64,000 bases of DNA from Pilatotrama ljubarskyi (taxonomy: Eukaryota; Basidiomycota; Agaricomycetes; Polyporales; Polyporaceae), in assembly GCA_022385805.1 (NCBI GenBank), contig MU277743.1:78407-142406 (forward strand), read 5' to 3'. Shown piece after piece: positions 47,828 through 58,678 of the stretch; position 1 is the stretch's first letter, and every line of letters begins with the position of its first letter. The notes beneath the pieces are model-generated. The model ran no database searches, was not told the origin of the DNA, and saw only the letters and a list, made by a program, of their open reading frames with translations. The position numbers were made by a program, and so were the translations under genes.

Positions 47828-50800
47828 TCAGCGACCACCGACGGTGTCCTCGCTCGCACGATTGGTCAGGCGGGATTTCACAGCAGTCGCAGTGCTCGTG
47901 CTGAAGTTGCGCTCCCTACCCTTGAGTGACAAGTCCTGATGGGTCCCGAACTCGTCGAGGTGATCCACTGCGAGGCCGGTGGGCGTAACCTGATCACTAG
48001 CGTCGCTTGCCTCGTAGCCTTTTCCGCCGTAGTGCTCGAAGCTGCCGTAGCTGCCCCTAGGACTGGTCGAATATGCGCTCTGGAAATCCGTATCCTCATC
48101 GTCGGTGGCAGCGCTCGCGCCCGGAGTCAGCGACGGCGTCGTGGGGGTCACGTTGGAGGGCGAGAACGCGCCGATGGACGCCGTCGACGGAATTTTGCGC
48201 AAGCCGGGGAGCTCGAGCGTCGAGGTGGTCACTTGGGGGCGGGGCCTGTCCTCGGGGGCGATCTCGGTCTTGGTCTCGCTCTCGGTGGCGGACAGCGAGG
48301 CATCCTTCAGGTCTGAGGTTTTCGACTCACCCCGACGGACGGGAGTGTCGCGACCAGAGAGCGCGGGCGAATCCGTCATCTTCCGTGGCTTGGGCTTCCT
48401 ACCGTACGCACGGCGAGACCGCGCCCGACCAGACTCCGACAGCTCGCTCTCGCTATCCAGGGAGCGACGGATGGCATCAGAGGCAAGCGCAGACTCCAAC
48501 TAGGGATACTCGTCAGCCAAATGTAGCACGTCGAAAAAGACGAAGCCCCACGCACCTTGCGCTGGATCTGCAGCACCTTCTGCGCGATCTTGTCGCTCTT
48601 CTGGCTGATGCCCTCGTCGACGGCCTTCATGCCGTCCTGCTGCGTGTCGAGCTCCGCCGCGGAGAAGCGCTTCTTCTTGAGCTTCTCCTTCTCCTTCTCG
48701 ATGTCTTCTTCTTCCTCCTCGGGCTCCTCAAGCACCGTGCCAGTCGCGCGCTCGGGCTGAACGGTGAATTCGTCACGGAGGTCCGCCGAGTAGGACTCGG
48801 CGAGCGTCGACTCGGTGCTGAACGAGCGCAGCGGGCGCGAGCGCGCGTCGCTTCCGCGGCGGAAGGTGCTCGGGGCGGAGCGCGACGAGAGGCGGCTGCT
48901 CGGGCGCGAGCCGCCATAGTCGGAGTCCTCGACGTCGACGGCCATGTGCGCGAGGGCGCGCTCGATCTGCGCCTCGACCTCCGCGATCATCTCCGCGCGC
49001 TCCTCCTCCATCTTCTCCATAGTCGCGCGCATCTGCTCGAGCTCCTGCAGCGCGGTAAGGTGGGCCTTCTCCGTCTCTTGCAACTCTGTGACACGCAACG
49101 GCGAACGCAGAACACACGTCAATTACACACATCCCCACAACGCTTGTAAGAGCGGACATGGACGCGAAGGCACTCACGCTGCTGTAGCTTCATCTTCTCC
49201 GCCGCCGTCATGGTGATCATGCTCGACAGGCGCTTCGTCTCCTTCTGCTCCTTGTTGATCTTCGAGCGGAGCTCGCTCGCCTCCACGCTCAGCTTCTCCG
49301 CGTACTGTTCGAACGTGACGAATTTGTCGCGCCAGAGGTCCGACTCCGTCATCAGGAAGTTCAGCCGGCGCGACAGCCGCCCGATCTTCGTCTCCAGGTC
49401 GTCGCGCGCGTCCACGAACGCCGATGCGCGCTTCCGGATCGACAGCTGGATATGCTGCTCCGCCGGGCTGAGCCGCGGCATCGGGCGCACGCTCCCAAAC
49501 GAGCTGATGCGCTTCAGGAGCGAAGGCTTTTTCATCTTGTCCGCGAGAACGCTGTCGAACGCCTGGATGATGCGCGTCGAGTGCCACCACTCGGGGGGCT
49601 TAACCATGTCCGCGACTGCGGTGGACGCAGCGCCGCGCTTGGCCTGAATCTTGCACACGGGCCGGAACCGCCCGGCAGGGAAGGCCTCTTTGAACTCGCT
49701 AGAATCATCGTCAGCTCGATCCACTCCGCCGTGGCGATAAGCTCACCTCGGGACACAGTGATCGGGGTGGTAGTGCGGCTCGAAGGCAGCGAGCAGCTTC
49801 TGGCGGTACCGATCGCGCTGCTGCTTAACCGAGACGACGCCAGGGGGCGGGGCCGCGCAGTTGAGGTAGTTAATGTCGCTACGGGTCCGCGCCATCAATG
49901 GTCAGCATTATAGGACTCGCACCCCCGAACCGAGAAAAACACGTACAGATCGACAACGCACACCTCGGGCGGGGGACGCACCGCGTAGCGCGCCTCCGTA
50001 GCGAGACCGATAATCCACGGGCCTGGGTCGTCGATGTAGATCTTTGCGTCGCGCGAGTGCACCGCGGAGAGCGCAACACCGCTCCAGCCGCGCAACTCGA
50101 CGAGGTACTTGATCGTCATGACAGCGATGCCCAGCATGGCCGGGTGCCGCGAGAAGAACAGGACTCGGCCCGTCGGCGCGAGGGCGATCTGAAGTAAGCA
50201 AGGGTATAACCTTGATCAGCATCGGACGCATCACGCAGATCCTCCAGAAAAGAACGGGACTTACCTCGCAGATGGTGAGGATGTTGTCGATGTTGAGGCA
50301 CTTGAACAGCGGCCACATTGTGAAGTTCACGTCGACCAAGCCGCGGCCAAAGTCGAGACCACCAGGGAAGCGCGCAACGACCTCAAGACTGGTCTCGGCG
50401 CCGCCTTGGCTAGGCGCGGAGGACGCGTCGAGGCGGACGAGCTCGCCAGGACGCGGCGCAGGGTGGGAGAGAATCTTGCTGATCTGCAAGGTGTGCGACT
50501 GCACATCCTTCGAGAAGCGCGCCCACGAAAGTGTGAGGTAGTCACGCATCAGGTCATAGATCGGGAAGCGCGAGACCAACGCTAGAACGCGACCGCAGTC
50601 AGCTCCTGCTCCACCACGCTCAGTGAAGGAAAATGAACTCACTCAATGCGTACGGCAGCCAAAAGACCGTGTCACCCGGCAAAAACAGGGTGCTCTCGCC
50701 GGGGCCGTGTCCCACGGTGCTCGCAACATCGTAGTCGCTCTCGCTGACCGCACCACCCTCGCCGTCTGTCTCCGGATCGAGGTCGGTCTCAGCATCGGTG

Positions 50801-52418
50801 CCCGCACCCCAAGGGCTGCGCGAGCTCATCTTGGCGCGCCGACGCGCCTGCGAGGCAGGGTCGCCGCCACTGGTCGCATCCGATGCATGGCGCCGCATGC
50901 GGGAAGCAACCAGGCTCTGTGCACTCTCTTTTCTCGCACGACCGGCTTCTAGCGTGCGGCGGATGGCAGCAGTCCGTTCCGCGTCAGCATGGGACCAGAC
51001 CGTGAGACAGACACCATGGTAGGTTATCTGACCGCCGCTGGTTCCGTTTCCGATACCGCCGCCAAGCTCGCTAGGCATGCGAGTGCCCGCGGTATGTCCG
51101 TTAGGGGAGAGATACGCAGATGAGGTGGGGCCGAGGTAGGCAGAAGACGGTCGGGCATGGCGGGTGAACGGGTCATCCGCGTACGGATAGGCATACGATA
51201 CGTCCGTGTTGGTGGTCAGGACGGACGCACGGAGCATGTCCGTGGACGGGCTCGGGGCGAGAGGTGTGGTCGGAGCAGGTAGGTTGAAGCTAAAGGTGTG
51301 CACCGTCGATGCAGGCTGCAGGGTCGAGGCGATGATCTCGACTTCACGCGTGAAGGAGAGCTGAAAGAAACGGAGACGTCGTCACGGGTCCGCGCAAGCG
51401 ACGCGGGGAAGAGATTGAAACGCACCTTGAGCGCCTTGGAGAGCATCTTTCCGACCTCCTGCTTGCTGAGATGGCCCGAGGAGCTGAACATGGACGCGCC
51501 GCCGTCCTCGGCCTTGTTCTTCTTCTTGCGCTTGCCGCCGCCCGCGCCGGGGCTTATCGTGCTGCCGAGCACCTCCGGCCTCCACCACCTGCCGACGGCG
51601 CCCTCGGTATGGTGCAGACCCATGACGGAGTCGGGGTCCGCGAGGGTCCATGTATGCGGGCTCTTTGGCAAGCCTGAGACGACATAGAGCGATGCGAGAG
51701 GGAGCGTGGGTCCCGAGGGCGTCGGGGGCGGTGCGCTGACGGAGGGCGGGGCAGAGCGGGCAGAGGCGAGGGAGTTGCGGTTTGAGGCAGGAATGGGCTC
51801 CATGCTCTGGCGCTGTCTGAAACCGAGGACGCGGGCGGCCTTGTCGGCGCTGCGCGTGGGGACGACTGCGTTGTCGACGGGGGCGGTGGAGGGGTGGTCG
51901 ACGGTCACGTAGTCGGGGTCGTCGTCGTGGGCAGAGTGGAAGGAGGCGGTGGAGAGGTTGTGGGAGAAGGAGAGGGCGGGGGAGGCGAGACCGCGGTGTC
52001 CCTGGGCATGGCCGTTTTGGGCGTCGTCCTTGTTCGCGTTCGTGCTTGCACTGACACTGGCAGAGACAGACGCGCTCTGCGAGATGGTGATGATCGGGTC
52101 AGGCGCCGGGATCGGTCGGGGCACGCCGTGTCGCCGCCCGCCGCCCGCCGTCTGCGCAGAGCTGCTCGCACCAGCACCCGTCCCACCCGCACTCGCGTTC
52201 CCACTCGCAGTAGACCGCAGGCTCAGGTTCGACTTCTGTGTCGCCCGGCGCGACAGGATCGACGACGTGCCGTGATTTTTGTTCCCTTCGTCCTCGGAGA
52301 ACTTTTCTGAAAACCGGGACTTGGTGATCTTCTCGCCAATGGCAGGCGCAGGCGCAGGTGTTGCAGACACAGCGAGGGGCTGCACGGGCGCGTTGGCCCG
52401 CGTTCGAGGACTGTGCAT
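47828..52418 (-). CDS. DENN-domain protein with coiled coils (Rab exchange factor-like)
   Basis: About 1,250-1,350 residues in several exons. The N-terminus (51700-52418) is disordered, Ser/Ala/Pro-rich. An upstream DENN part is seen at 51300-51680 (TLPLASLYVVSGLPKSPHTW, KALKVRFNLFPASL) and the central DENN over 49890-50690: FLPGDTVFWLPYALS, FPIYDLMRDYLTLSWARFSKD, VNFTMWPLFKCLNIDNILTI, RVLFFSRHPAMLGIAVMTI and WSGVALSAVHS. After this come two coiled-coil regions (DLETKIGRLSRRLNFLMTES; ELQETEKAHLTALQELEQMR), a run of Glu/Lys (EEEEEDIEKEKEKLKKK) and a long Ser-rich tail with basic RRAYGRKPKPRK. DENN domains usually act as guanine-nucleotide exchange factors for Rab GTPases on endosomal or secretory membranes. 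The specific Rab is unknown. Start ATG at 52418 opens MHSPRTRANAPV. Confidence 0.8.
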
Positions 52419-53654
52419 GACGGTGGTGACGCAAACGAAGGAGGGGTGCTGAAGCTAGAGCGGGAGGCGCAAAAGGAAGATAACAGAGCGCAGCGGCGAG
52501 AGAAGGAAACGGAGACGAGGGGAAAAGAAGGTGGGTCAAGAGCTGAAGGGCAGCCTTGGGAGGAGGAGAGCAACGCGCGAAGGCCGAGGACTCGAGAGCG
52601 GTGCGCGCACGTTGAAGTCGAAGGAGAAGGGGAGACGTCGCTCGGCCTCGGGAGGACCCTCGCGTCCCTGGCCCGACTTCGCCCAATCGCCTGTCCTGAA
52701 ACGGCGCGTATGTTGTTCACGCAGCTCCAAACGGCCGGTGGCCTAACCCGCGCGGGTCCTTTAGGCGGTTTGATCTCCCTGGTCTTCGCGGACAAATTGC
52801 CACGCTAGCCCATGTCCGCGCGCCCTCTCCTTTCTCCGCTCGCTCACCCGCATCCCGTGTGCACCTTCTCTCTTCCCGCGCGAGTTCTATTCGACGCGCA
52901 GAAGCCCACTCGTGCGCTGGTTAGTCCCGTCTGGGCAGGACGCTGCTGCGAATCGCGAGGCCAGCGCAGCGGCGTCGGAGGCGCGCCGTGGATACGCGAT
53001 CACGTGTGCCACGTCGCGAAGCACTCGCCTATCCCGCGATCGAGATCGCGCTGATGGTGGCGGCGCGTCTATTCCGGATCGGGCTTGTTAGTACCCTTCT
53101 ATGGAACACGCCCCGACGGCTTGAACACCGACTCCTCCGCACTCGCTCCTCCTCCCCATGCGCCATTTGCTCAGGGCACACCACGGGCACACCCATGACA
53201 GACTTCATAAACCTGCCAGTGCCTGAACCAGGCCGCGGGCAAGTGCGTCCATGTTTGCCAGAGCGCCTCGACGTGCAGTAACTTTGCCAACGTCGCGACT
53301 CTTCTCGCGAACGGTCGTCACCCTCGCTTCGCTGCGAAATTGCCTCCGCGTAAACCGGAGAGCGCTAACCCATCCCGCGATACCCCTCCAGCCACGCGAG
53401 CGTTCTACTCAACATCATATGTACACATCTCCATCCTCACATTGGAGCAAGTCCATCCAGGAATGCTGCAATCGTGTACTTACTCGCGTAGGGTATGCAA
53501 TAGAGTAACGAGACGCGTCCGTCGTAAGTAATTAGATGTCCTCACAGACGTACGTACCGGCGCATCACCATCTAATAAGCCAGCGCAGCGGCCGGCGCAC
53601 CATACCCCCTGCATCCATTTCCGCTCACCACTTCATCAGAACGAGGGCTCACCC
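52419..53654. other. Intergenic region upstream of DENN gene
   Basis: 1.2 kb holding the DENN promoter on one side and the 3' flank of the NIPA-type gene on the other. The 300 bp nearest DENN are purine-rich on the plus strand, hence a pyrimidine-rich leader on the coding strand. Short frames are without recognisable product. Confidence 0.4.
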
Positions 53655-56012
53655 TCATCTTCGCGAATTCGCGCTACTCTGGCCCTCACCCAGAACAGTC
53701 CGCAGCCACTTCCACCGTCCCTTCGCACGCCGCCCTCCGCCGCTCCCTTCCTCGTTTCCGCCCATAACATTGTCCTGCTCGCCGCCGCCGTTACCATTAG
53801 CACCCCGCTCCGTGTCAGTCCCGTAAGGTAGACCAGCTACCCCCTGGCCAGGCTGCTGCTGCTGCTCCTCGCCTTCTGAACGGAAAGCACCCGCATCGCC
53901 CTCGCTCACCACCCTACGCATCTTCCACCCGCGCCCGGGGCTGCTAACCGACCCTGCGTCGCTTGAGGCCCCGGCCCCAGCCCGGCCCCCAGCGCCATGC
54001 CCATCGCCCCCGCTCACGCTTACAATGCTTCCGCCTTGTCCAGCGCCGTGCCCCGTCACTCGTCTCCGCCGTTCGCGCGGCACGATCGAGAACCCGGGGC
54101 TAATGGGTGAGAGCCCGATGGAAAACCCGCTGATGGCGGACGCGCTCGGCGACATCGGCCGCGGGAAGTGTGGCGGGCTGAGCGACGGCGCGCCGCCGCC
54201 AGACGCGGCGAACGTCGTGCGTCGGCGCCGGCGGGAGAGGGCCGTCGGGGAGTGCGCCTCTACGCCCAGGCTGGGGTCCGGCCCCGTGCTGGAGGTATAT
54301 GTAGAGCGCGACCTGCGAGGCGGCGGAGAGGAGAGCAGCGCAGAGTCCGTCTGTTGTCTGCTGTGGACACGGCCTGTGCGCGTGGTCGGACGGGCGTGCG
54401 CGGTGGGACTTGCGGGTCCTGGGGAGAGCTGAGGTGCTGGTATCGGCATAGGAGGCTCGGTGATGACTTGCAGACCGAGTCCTGACGGACCGCGATTGCG
54501 AGCGGTTTCTGTGCGTGCATGTTCATGCATCGGCAGAGGCTCGTCCTCGTACGGCTCCTCATCCTCTTGCGCTTCGATGTCGCTGTCGCCACCTGTGAGC
54601 TCCATCTCGGTCGCCGACTCTTCGGCCCAGGCCCCGACTTCGACGCCACCGCCTCCGCCGGGCGGGAAGCTGATGATCCAAACGCCGGAGAGGAGGATCA
54701 CGATGCCGAGGAGCACCAAGAGGAGGTGCGTGGTCGAGAGCAACGAGAACTGGTCAAAGTAAACCAGGCCGTTCACGATGCTAGAAAGATTGTAGAAACA
54801 GAATGCCACTGCATAGAGAATGAACGACAACTTCGAGGGACGCACTGTGGAGACTTACATGGGCACACAAGGGTGGGGTCAGCTAGCACCAGACTCTTAT
54901 GCATGTACCACAACTGCAGCAAGGCGAAGACGACCAGACCAAGCACCAGCACCCAAGCCTGCCATCGCCAGAACTGGTTGTTCCCGCCGAGTGTCAGCAG
55001 CAGGAGCTCGACCCCACTCTTTGCAAATAGGAGGCACATGCCCGAGAGGATGCCGGATATAGACGCATACGACGATGCAAGAAACAAGGGCGTGCGCGGC
55101 GATCGAGCACTGTACGCGAGTGGACTTGTGATCATGGAACGTATGGATGATGATGGTGAGGGAGACTTTGACCGCGGATGAGGCTTGCGGTCAATGAGCG
55201 GTGTCCGCTCTGTCGCCGAGGCTGGGTCGACAGCAGAGGCAGCTGTCGTCGCAGTGGTCAGGAGAGATGGAGCGGTATTGGGGGCAATGAGAGGTGATAG
55301 TGGCGGACTAACGTCCGCGAGCTTGTAACGGCGGGTATAGGAGTATTCCACTACATGGGTCTATAGACGCGGTTGAGCACAGCCGAAGGTGTGAAGCGCA
55401 GCATGACTTACGGCAACGAGCCAAATGAGTACGACAAATCCGAGCAGCGAGAAGTAGGCTATGAACGCTGGGCGGTCGAAGAGTCGGAGGAGATCCTCAA
55501 GAGAGTGGGTCGGTTCAGGTACTATGCCGAAGACAGCAATGAGCACGGCACCGCCAGCGATGAGTATGGTGCCGATAGCCATCCAGGGAGAGAAGACGTC
55601 GCCGAGGAGGATTCTGGCGAAGAATGCGTTCCATAGAAGAGAGACTGCCCCGAGGGGTGCGAGAATAACGACAGGGAGGGAGGCGATCTGGACTATGGAT
55701 CCGAAGAGGTTGGAGGAGATGAAGATGGCTGGGAAGAGTCAACATACCGCCCGCCGGACGCGACGGGATATGCACGTACCAAAGCCTAGAAGCCATAGTC
55801 TACTAGACTATCAGTATCGGATGGGAGGGAAGAAGACGGGGGACGTACGGCCTGCGGTGCTCGACCTTCTGGCGGTCTTCGGGGAGAGACTGGTTGAGGA
55901 CATGGCTCTTGCGCTGGATGGTGAGGCCGAGAGACTGGATGAAGGATGCGAGGAGACCGATAGTGATGCCGAGTGGGATAGAGATGGACGGGTCGCCTGC
56001 GTCGGCGGCCAT
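53655..56012 (-). CDS. NIPA-family magnesium transporter-like membrane protein
   Basis: Minus-strand gene of about five exons, some 650-700 residues. The protein opens MAADAGDPSISIPLGI and the first membrane helix contains GITIGLLASFIQSLGLTIQRKSH, the diagnostic beginning of NIPA (DUF803) proteins. Further membrane helices are SLPVVILAPLGAVSLLWN-type sequence near 55650-55690, MAIGTILIAGGAVLIAVFG, IAYFSLLGFVVLIWLVA, SSYASISGILSGMCLLFAKS, WQAWVLVLGLVVFALLQLWY and LLLVLLGIVILLSGVWIISF: nine or so helices. NIPA proteins carry Mg2+ across plasma, endosomal or ER membranes. A cytosolic loop at 55160-55330 is Ser/Pro/Thr-rich, and the C-terminal 270 residues after the last helix are disordered, with Gly-, Ser- and Gln-rich runs, much longer than in animal NIPA proteins. 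Stop at 53655. Confidence 0.85.
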
Positions 56013-56220
56013 GAAGAGAGCGGTGGTCGTTGCAGCAGCAGAGGCAGACACTCGCCCTCGCTCGGCGTCACTCGCGCTTCTCCGCACCTGCGCACAACAC
56101 ACGCCCTCGACAGCCTTATCCTTTTTGGGACAGAACACGTGGCTACGTGCCGCTTTCGCATCCACCCCGCTCGGACGCGCTCAGCCACAGCAGCCACAAG
56201 TACGAGGACAAGTATCGAGT
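56013..56220. promoter_or_regulatory. Short divergent promoter region, NIPA-type gene / unknown gene
   Basis: 208 bp between outward-facing start codons, so both promoters must overlap here or extend into the genes. No TATA box is obvious. Confidence 0.4.
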
Positions 56221-58304
56221 ATGCCGCCCGCTGCTCGTGTAACTCTACGCGAATTGCTCGAAGAACCGTTTGGGCCATACCCCGAGGAGAAGGTGCTCAC
56301 CAGCGCATGCAAAGGCACTACCAGGAAGAACCCCACTTCTCTCAGACGGCTCCTCCTCGAATCAGCAGGGATCACTACGGGGTAGGAATATAGCCGTCAA
56401 CTACTCCTCCATGTTCTACGGCTGACAGACTTCAAATACATAGACTGAATGAAACTGAGGCATGTCAACCTGGCCACGATGTGGTCCGTTTCAGCGAAAT
56501 ACCAGTCCGCTTCCGAGCTGTCCTCGAGATTCAGTCCCTCTCGTGGCTTACCGAAGATGCTCTCGAGAGGATAGAGCGTGAACTTCAGGCACGCGATGTG
56601 CGCGCTCGAGGAGGATACGCAAGGGCTAGTGCTAGCAACATCTCACTAAGGAAGTTGTATGAAGCCACGCCTGGCTTCCAGGGCGGCCAGCTGAAAGTCA
56701 AGGTAGAGATAGAGAGCATCAAACACCTCCCTGCCGTATATCCTACCTGTGAGCTATAGCGTCAAGTATTTCCTCTAGCAGCTCTTCTGAGAGTCGCACA
56801 CAGCAGAGCACGTCTCAGACGGCCTCCTAATCATTTCCAAAACGACGCAGGTCTCCTCTTGCTCGATGCCTCTGCGATGCACTCAACTTTGCTCACAGAG
56901 ATCGTCGCTACCGTGTCGACACGATGCACATCCACACATATCTTCTCAGCGCACTCGTTCGTCCCCTCCCCTTCCCGTCACGGCGATTCCTCCCTTTTGA
57001 CCCGCACCTGCCTAGTACCTCGCCCGCTACCGCATCTTGCAAGTCCTCAAAGATCTCCTAGCGCTCGACGCCGGCTCGAATCACTTCGGCTTCAACCGCA
57101 CGCCGCTGTCACAGCGCACCCCCGAGTGGTTCGTCGACCTCTACATGAAGCACATGGCGCAACACGGCGCGGCGCGGTGCGTCCGCCCTGTGCACGACTC
57201 GGACTCGGACTCGGACGTCGTACCCGGGCGCGGCGGGCGCATGCGCCCGGAGCGCGAGCACACACTCCGCCACGTCTCGCGCGCGGAAGTGTTCTCGCAC
57301 ATCGCGACGCACGCGGAGTGGATCGTGGAGCAGGTCGCGAAGACGCGCCTCAACAAGTGGATCGACGTGGACCTGTGGAAGGCGTGGCTGGTCGACGTGA
57401 GGAGGATGAGGAGACAGGCTGCGCGCGCGGGGATACGATGGGGCGTGTGGGATGGCGTGGAGGTGTCGCTGGATGAAGAGGACGCGGAGGCGTTGCCGCT
57501 GCCGCCCAAGCCGAGGAGAGGAAAAAAGACGAATCAGGTGCGCCGTCCCGTATACGCTCTGAGGCTGGACTCATACCCTCGCTCTTCCTTCTCCGACCCG
57601 CAGAAACGGGGTTTGACACGACCCGCTTCTCGTGCATCCCGAGCCTCAGGCACTACCACCTCCACACGCCGGTCCACAGCCTCCCCAGGAGTCACCACAT
57701 CCACCTACTACACCCCCGCCTACGTCGACGACACCAGACTCCGCACGTACGACCCAGACTTCTCACCCGCGTCCACTCCGCCCGGCTCGCCCTCCAGCTC
57801 GTCCTCCGGGCTTCCCTCACGCTCCCCCTCGCCCGTCGACCCCGACCTATCCGCGCTCATCCCCTCCGACTTCCTCGTCCCGCCGCAAGTCACGGCGACG
57901 TTCCGCTGGGCGTGCACGATGCCGAACTGTGCATACCAGATCGACCTCTTGCACCTGACGGACGAGAACCTCGCGTCTTCAGAGCACATCACGGAGGACG
58001 AGAAGCGGCGCTTGCGGAGTAAGATGTGGAACGTGCGCGAGCCGTGGGTGCGCGAGGCGTTCGGGTATATGGTCGACGCACACTGGGAACGGCATTTGAG
58101 GGAGGATTTCGGGATTCGCTTCGAGGTGCAGGGGAAGACGGTAAGCAGGGATTCCTGTATTCAGAGAGCAATTTACTGAAGCCCACTTTCTGATAGTTCA
58201 AGCTCTCATCGATACATCCGCCCGAGACACTCCGGAGAACCGGACGGCTCAGAAACATCAAGAAAGACAACAGGCGACCTATCGTAAAGCAGGAGGATCA
58301 CTGA
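56221..58304 (+). CDS. Hypothetical protein with possible C-terminal CCHH metal site
   Basis: Four to five exons. It begins MPPAARVTLRELLEEPFGPYP; a GT-AG intron around 56382-56443 joins SAGITTG to LNETEACQPGHDVVRFSEIP; a third part gives YRILQVLKDLLALDAGSNHFGF and EWFVDLYMKHMAQHG; the middle (57500-57870) is Ser/Pro/Thr-rich and disordered. The C-terminal domain FRWACTMPNCAYQIDLLHLT ... FGYMVDAHWERHLREDF contains two cysteines and two histidines spaced like an extended zinc site. A final exon after an intron at 58141 to about 58198 gives SIHPPETLRRTGRLRNIKKD and ends IVKQEDH; VKQE fits the SUMO-attachment consensus. Charged, intron-containing and well-formed, so very likely a real nuclear protein, but I do not recognise the family. 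Start is the first ATG that keeps the intron joins in frame. Confidence 0.65.
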
Positions 58305-58678
58305 TACAACTTATTTGCATGTGTACATGTACCGTTTGGATAGCTGGCTTTTGTGCCTCCCCGAGGCTTTCTGTCCGTGTGGTTTCGTGCGCCGTGGTCG
58401 CCTGGGTAGCCTGCATCTCAGCCAGATGTTGATCGTCGCGCCGAGCACTCGTTTTACAAAGGAGTGGAATGGGATGCATTACATGCTATCGTACAATGTT
58501 TTGCAAAGATCTACAGATACAGGTTGCAAAAGATGGAGAACTCGCTATACACTAGATCGTCACCGGTCGCAGTCATACAGAGTCCGCTCTATCGTACAAG
58601 ATTGCACATCCTTCCAGCGCGAGATCCTAAGAGTCCGTATCACTTTGCCCGCGCTGATGCGCTCAACCGCGCACGCCC
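58305..58678. other. Convergent 3' region, unknown gene / HSP104
   Basis: 374 bp between facing stop codons. It holds AT-richer segments around 58300-58330 and 58470-58520 consistent with 3' UTRs. No gene seen. Confidence 0.45.

Noticed and set aside
48073..49149. 358-codon plus-strand frame antisense to the DENN gene
   Set aside because: Leu/Arg/Ala-rich shadow of the coiled-coil exons on the minus strand.
55461..56393. 310-codon plus-strand frame antisense to the NIPA-type gene
   Set aside because: Opposes recognised membrane helices and runs through the promoter of the next gene.
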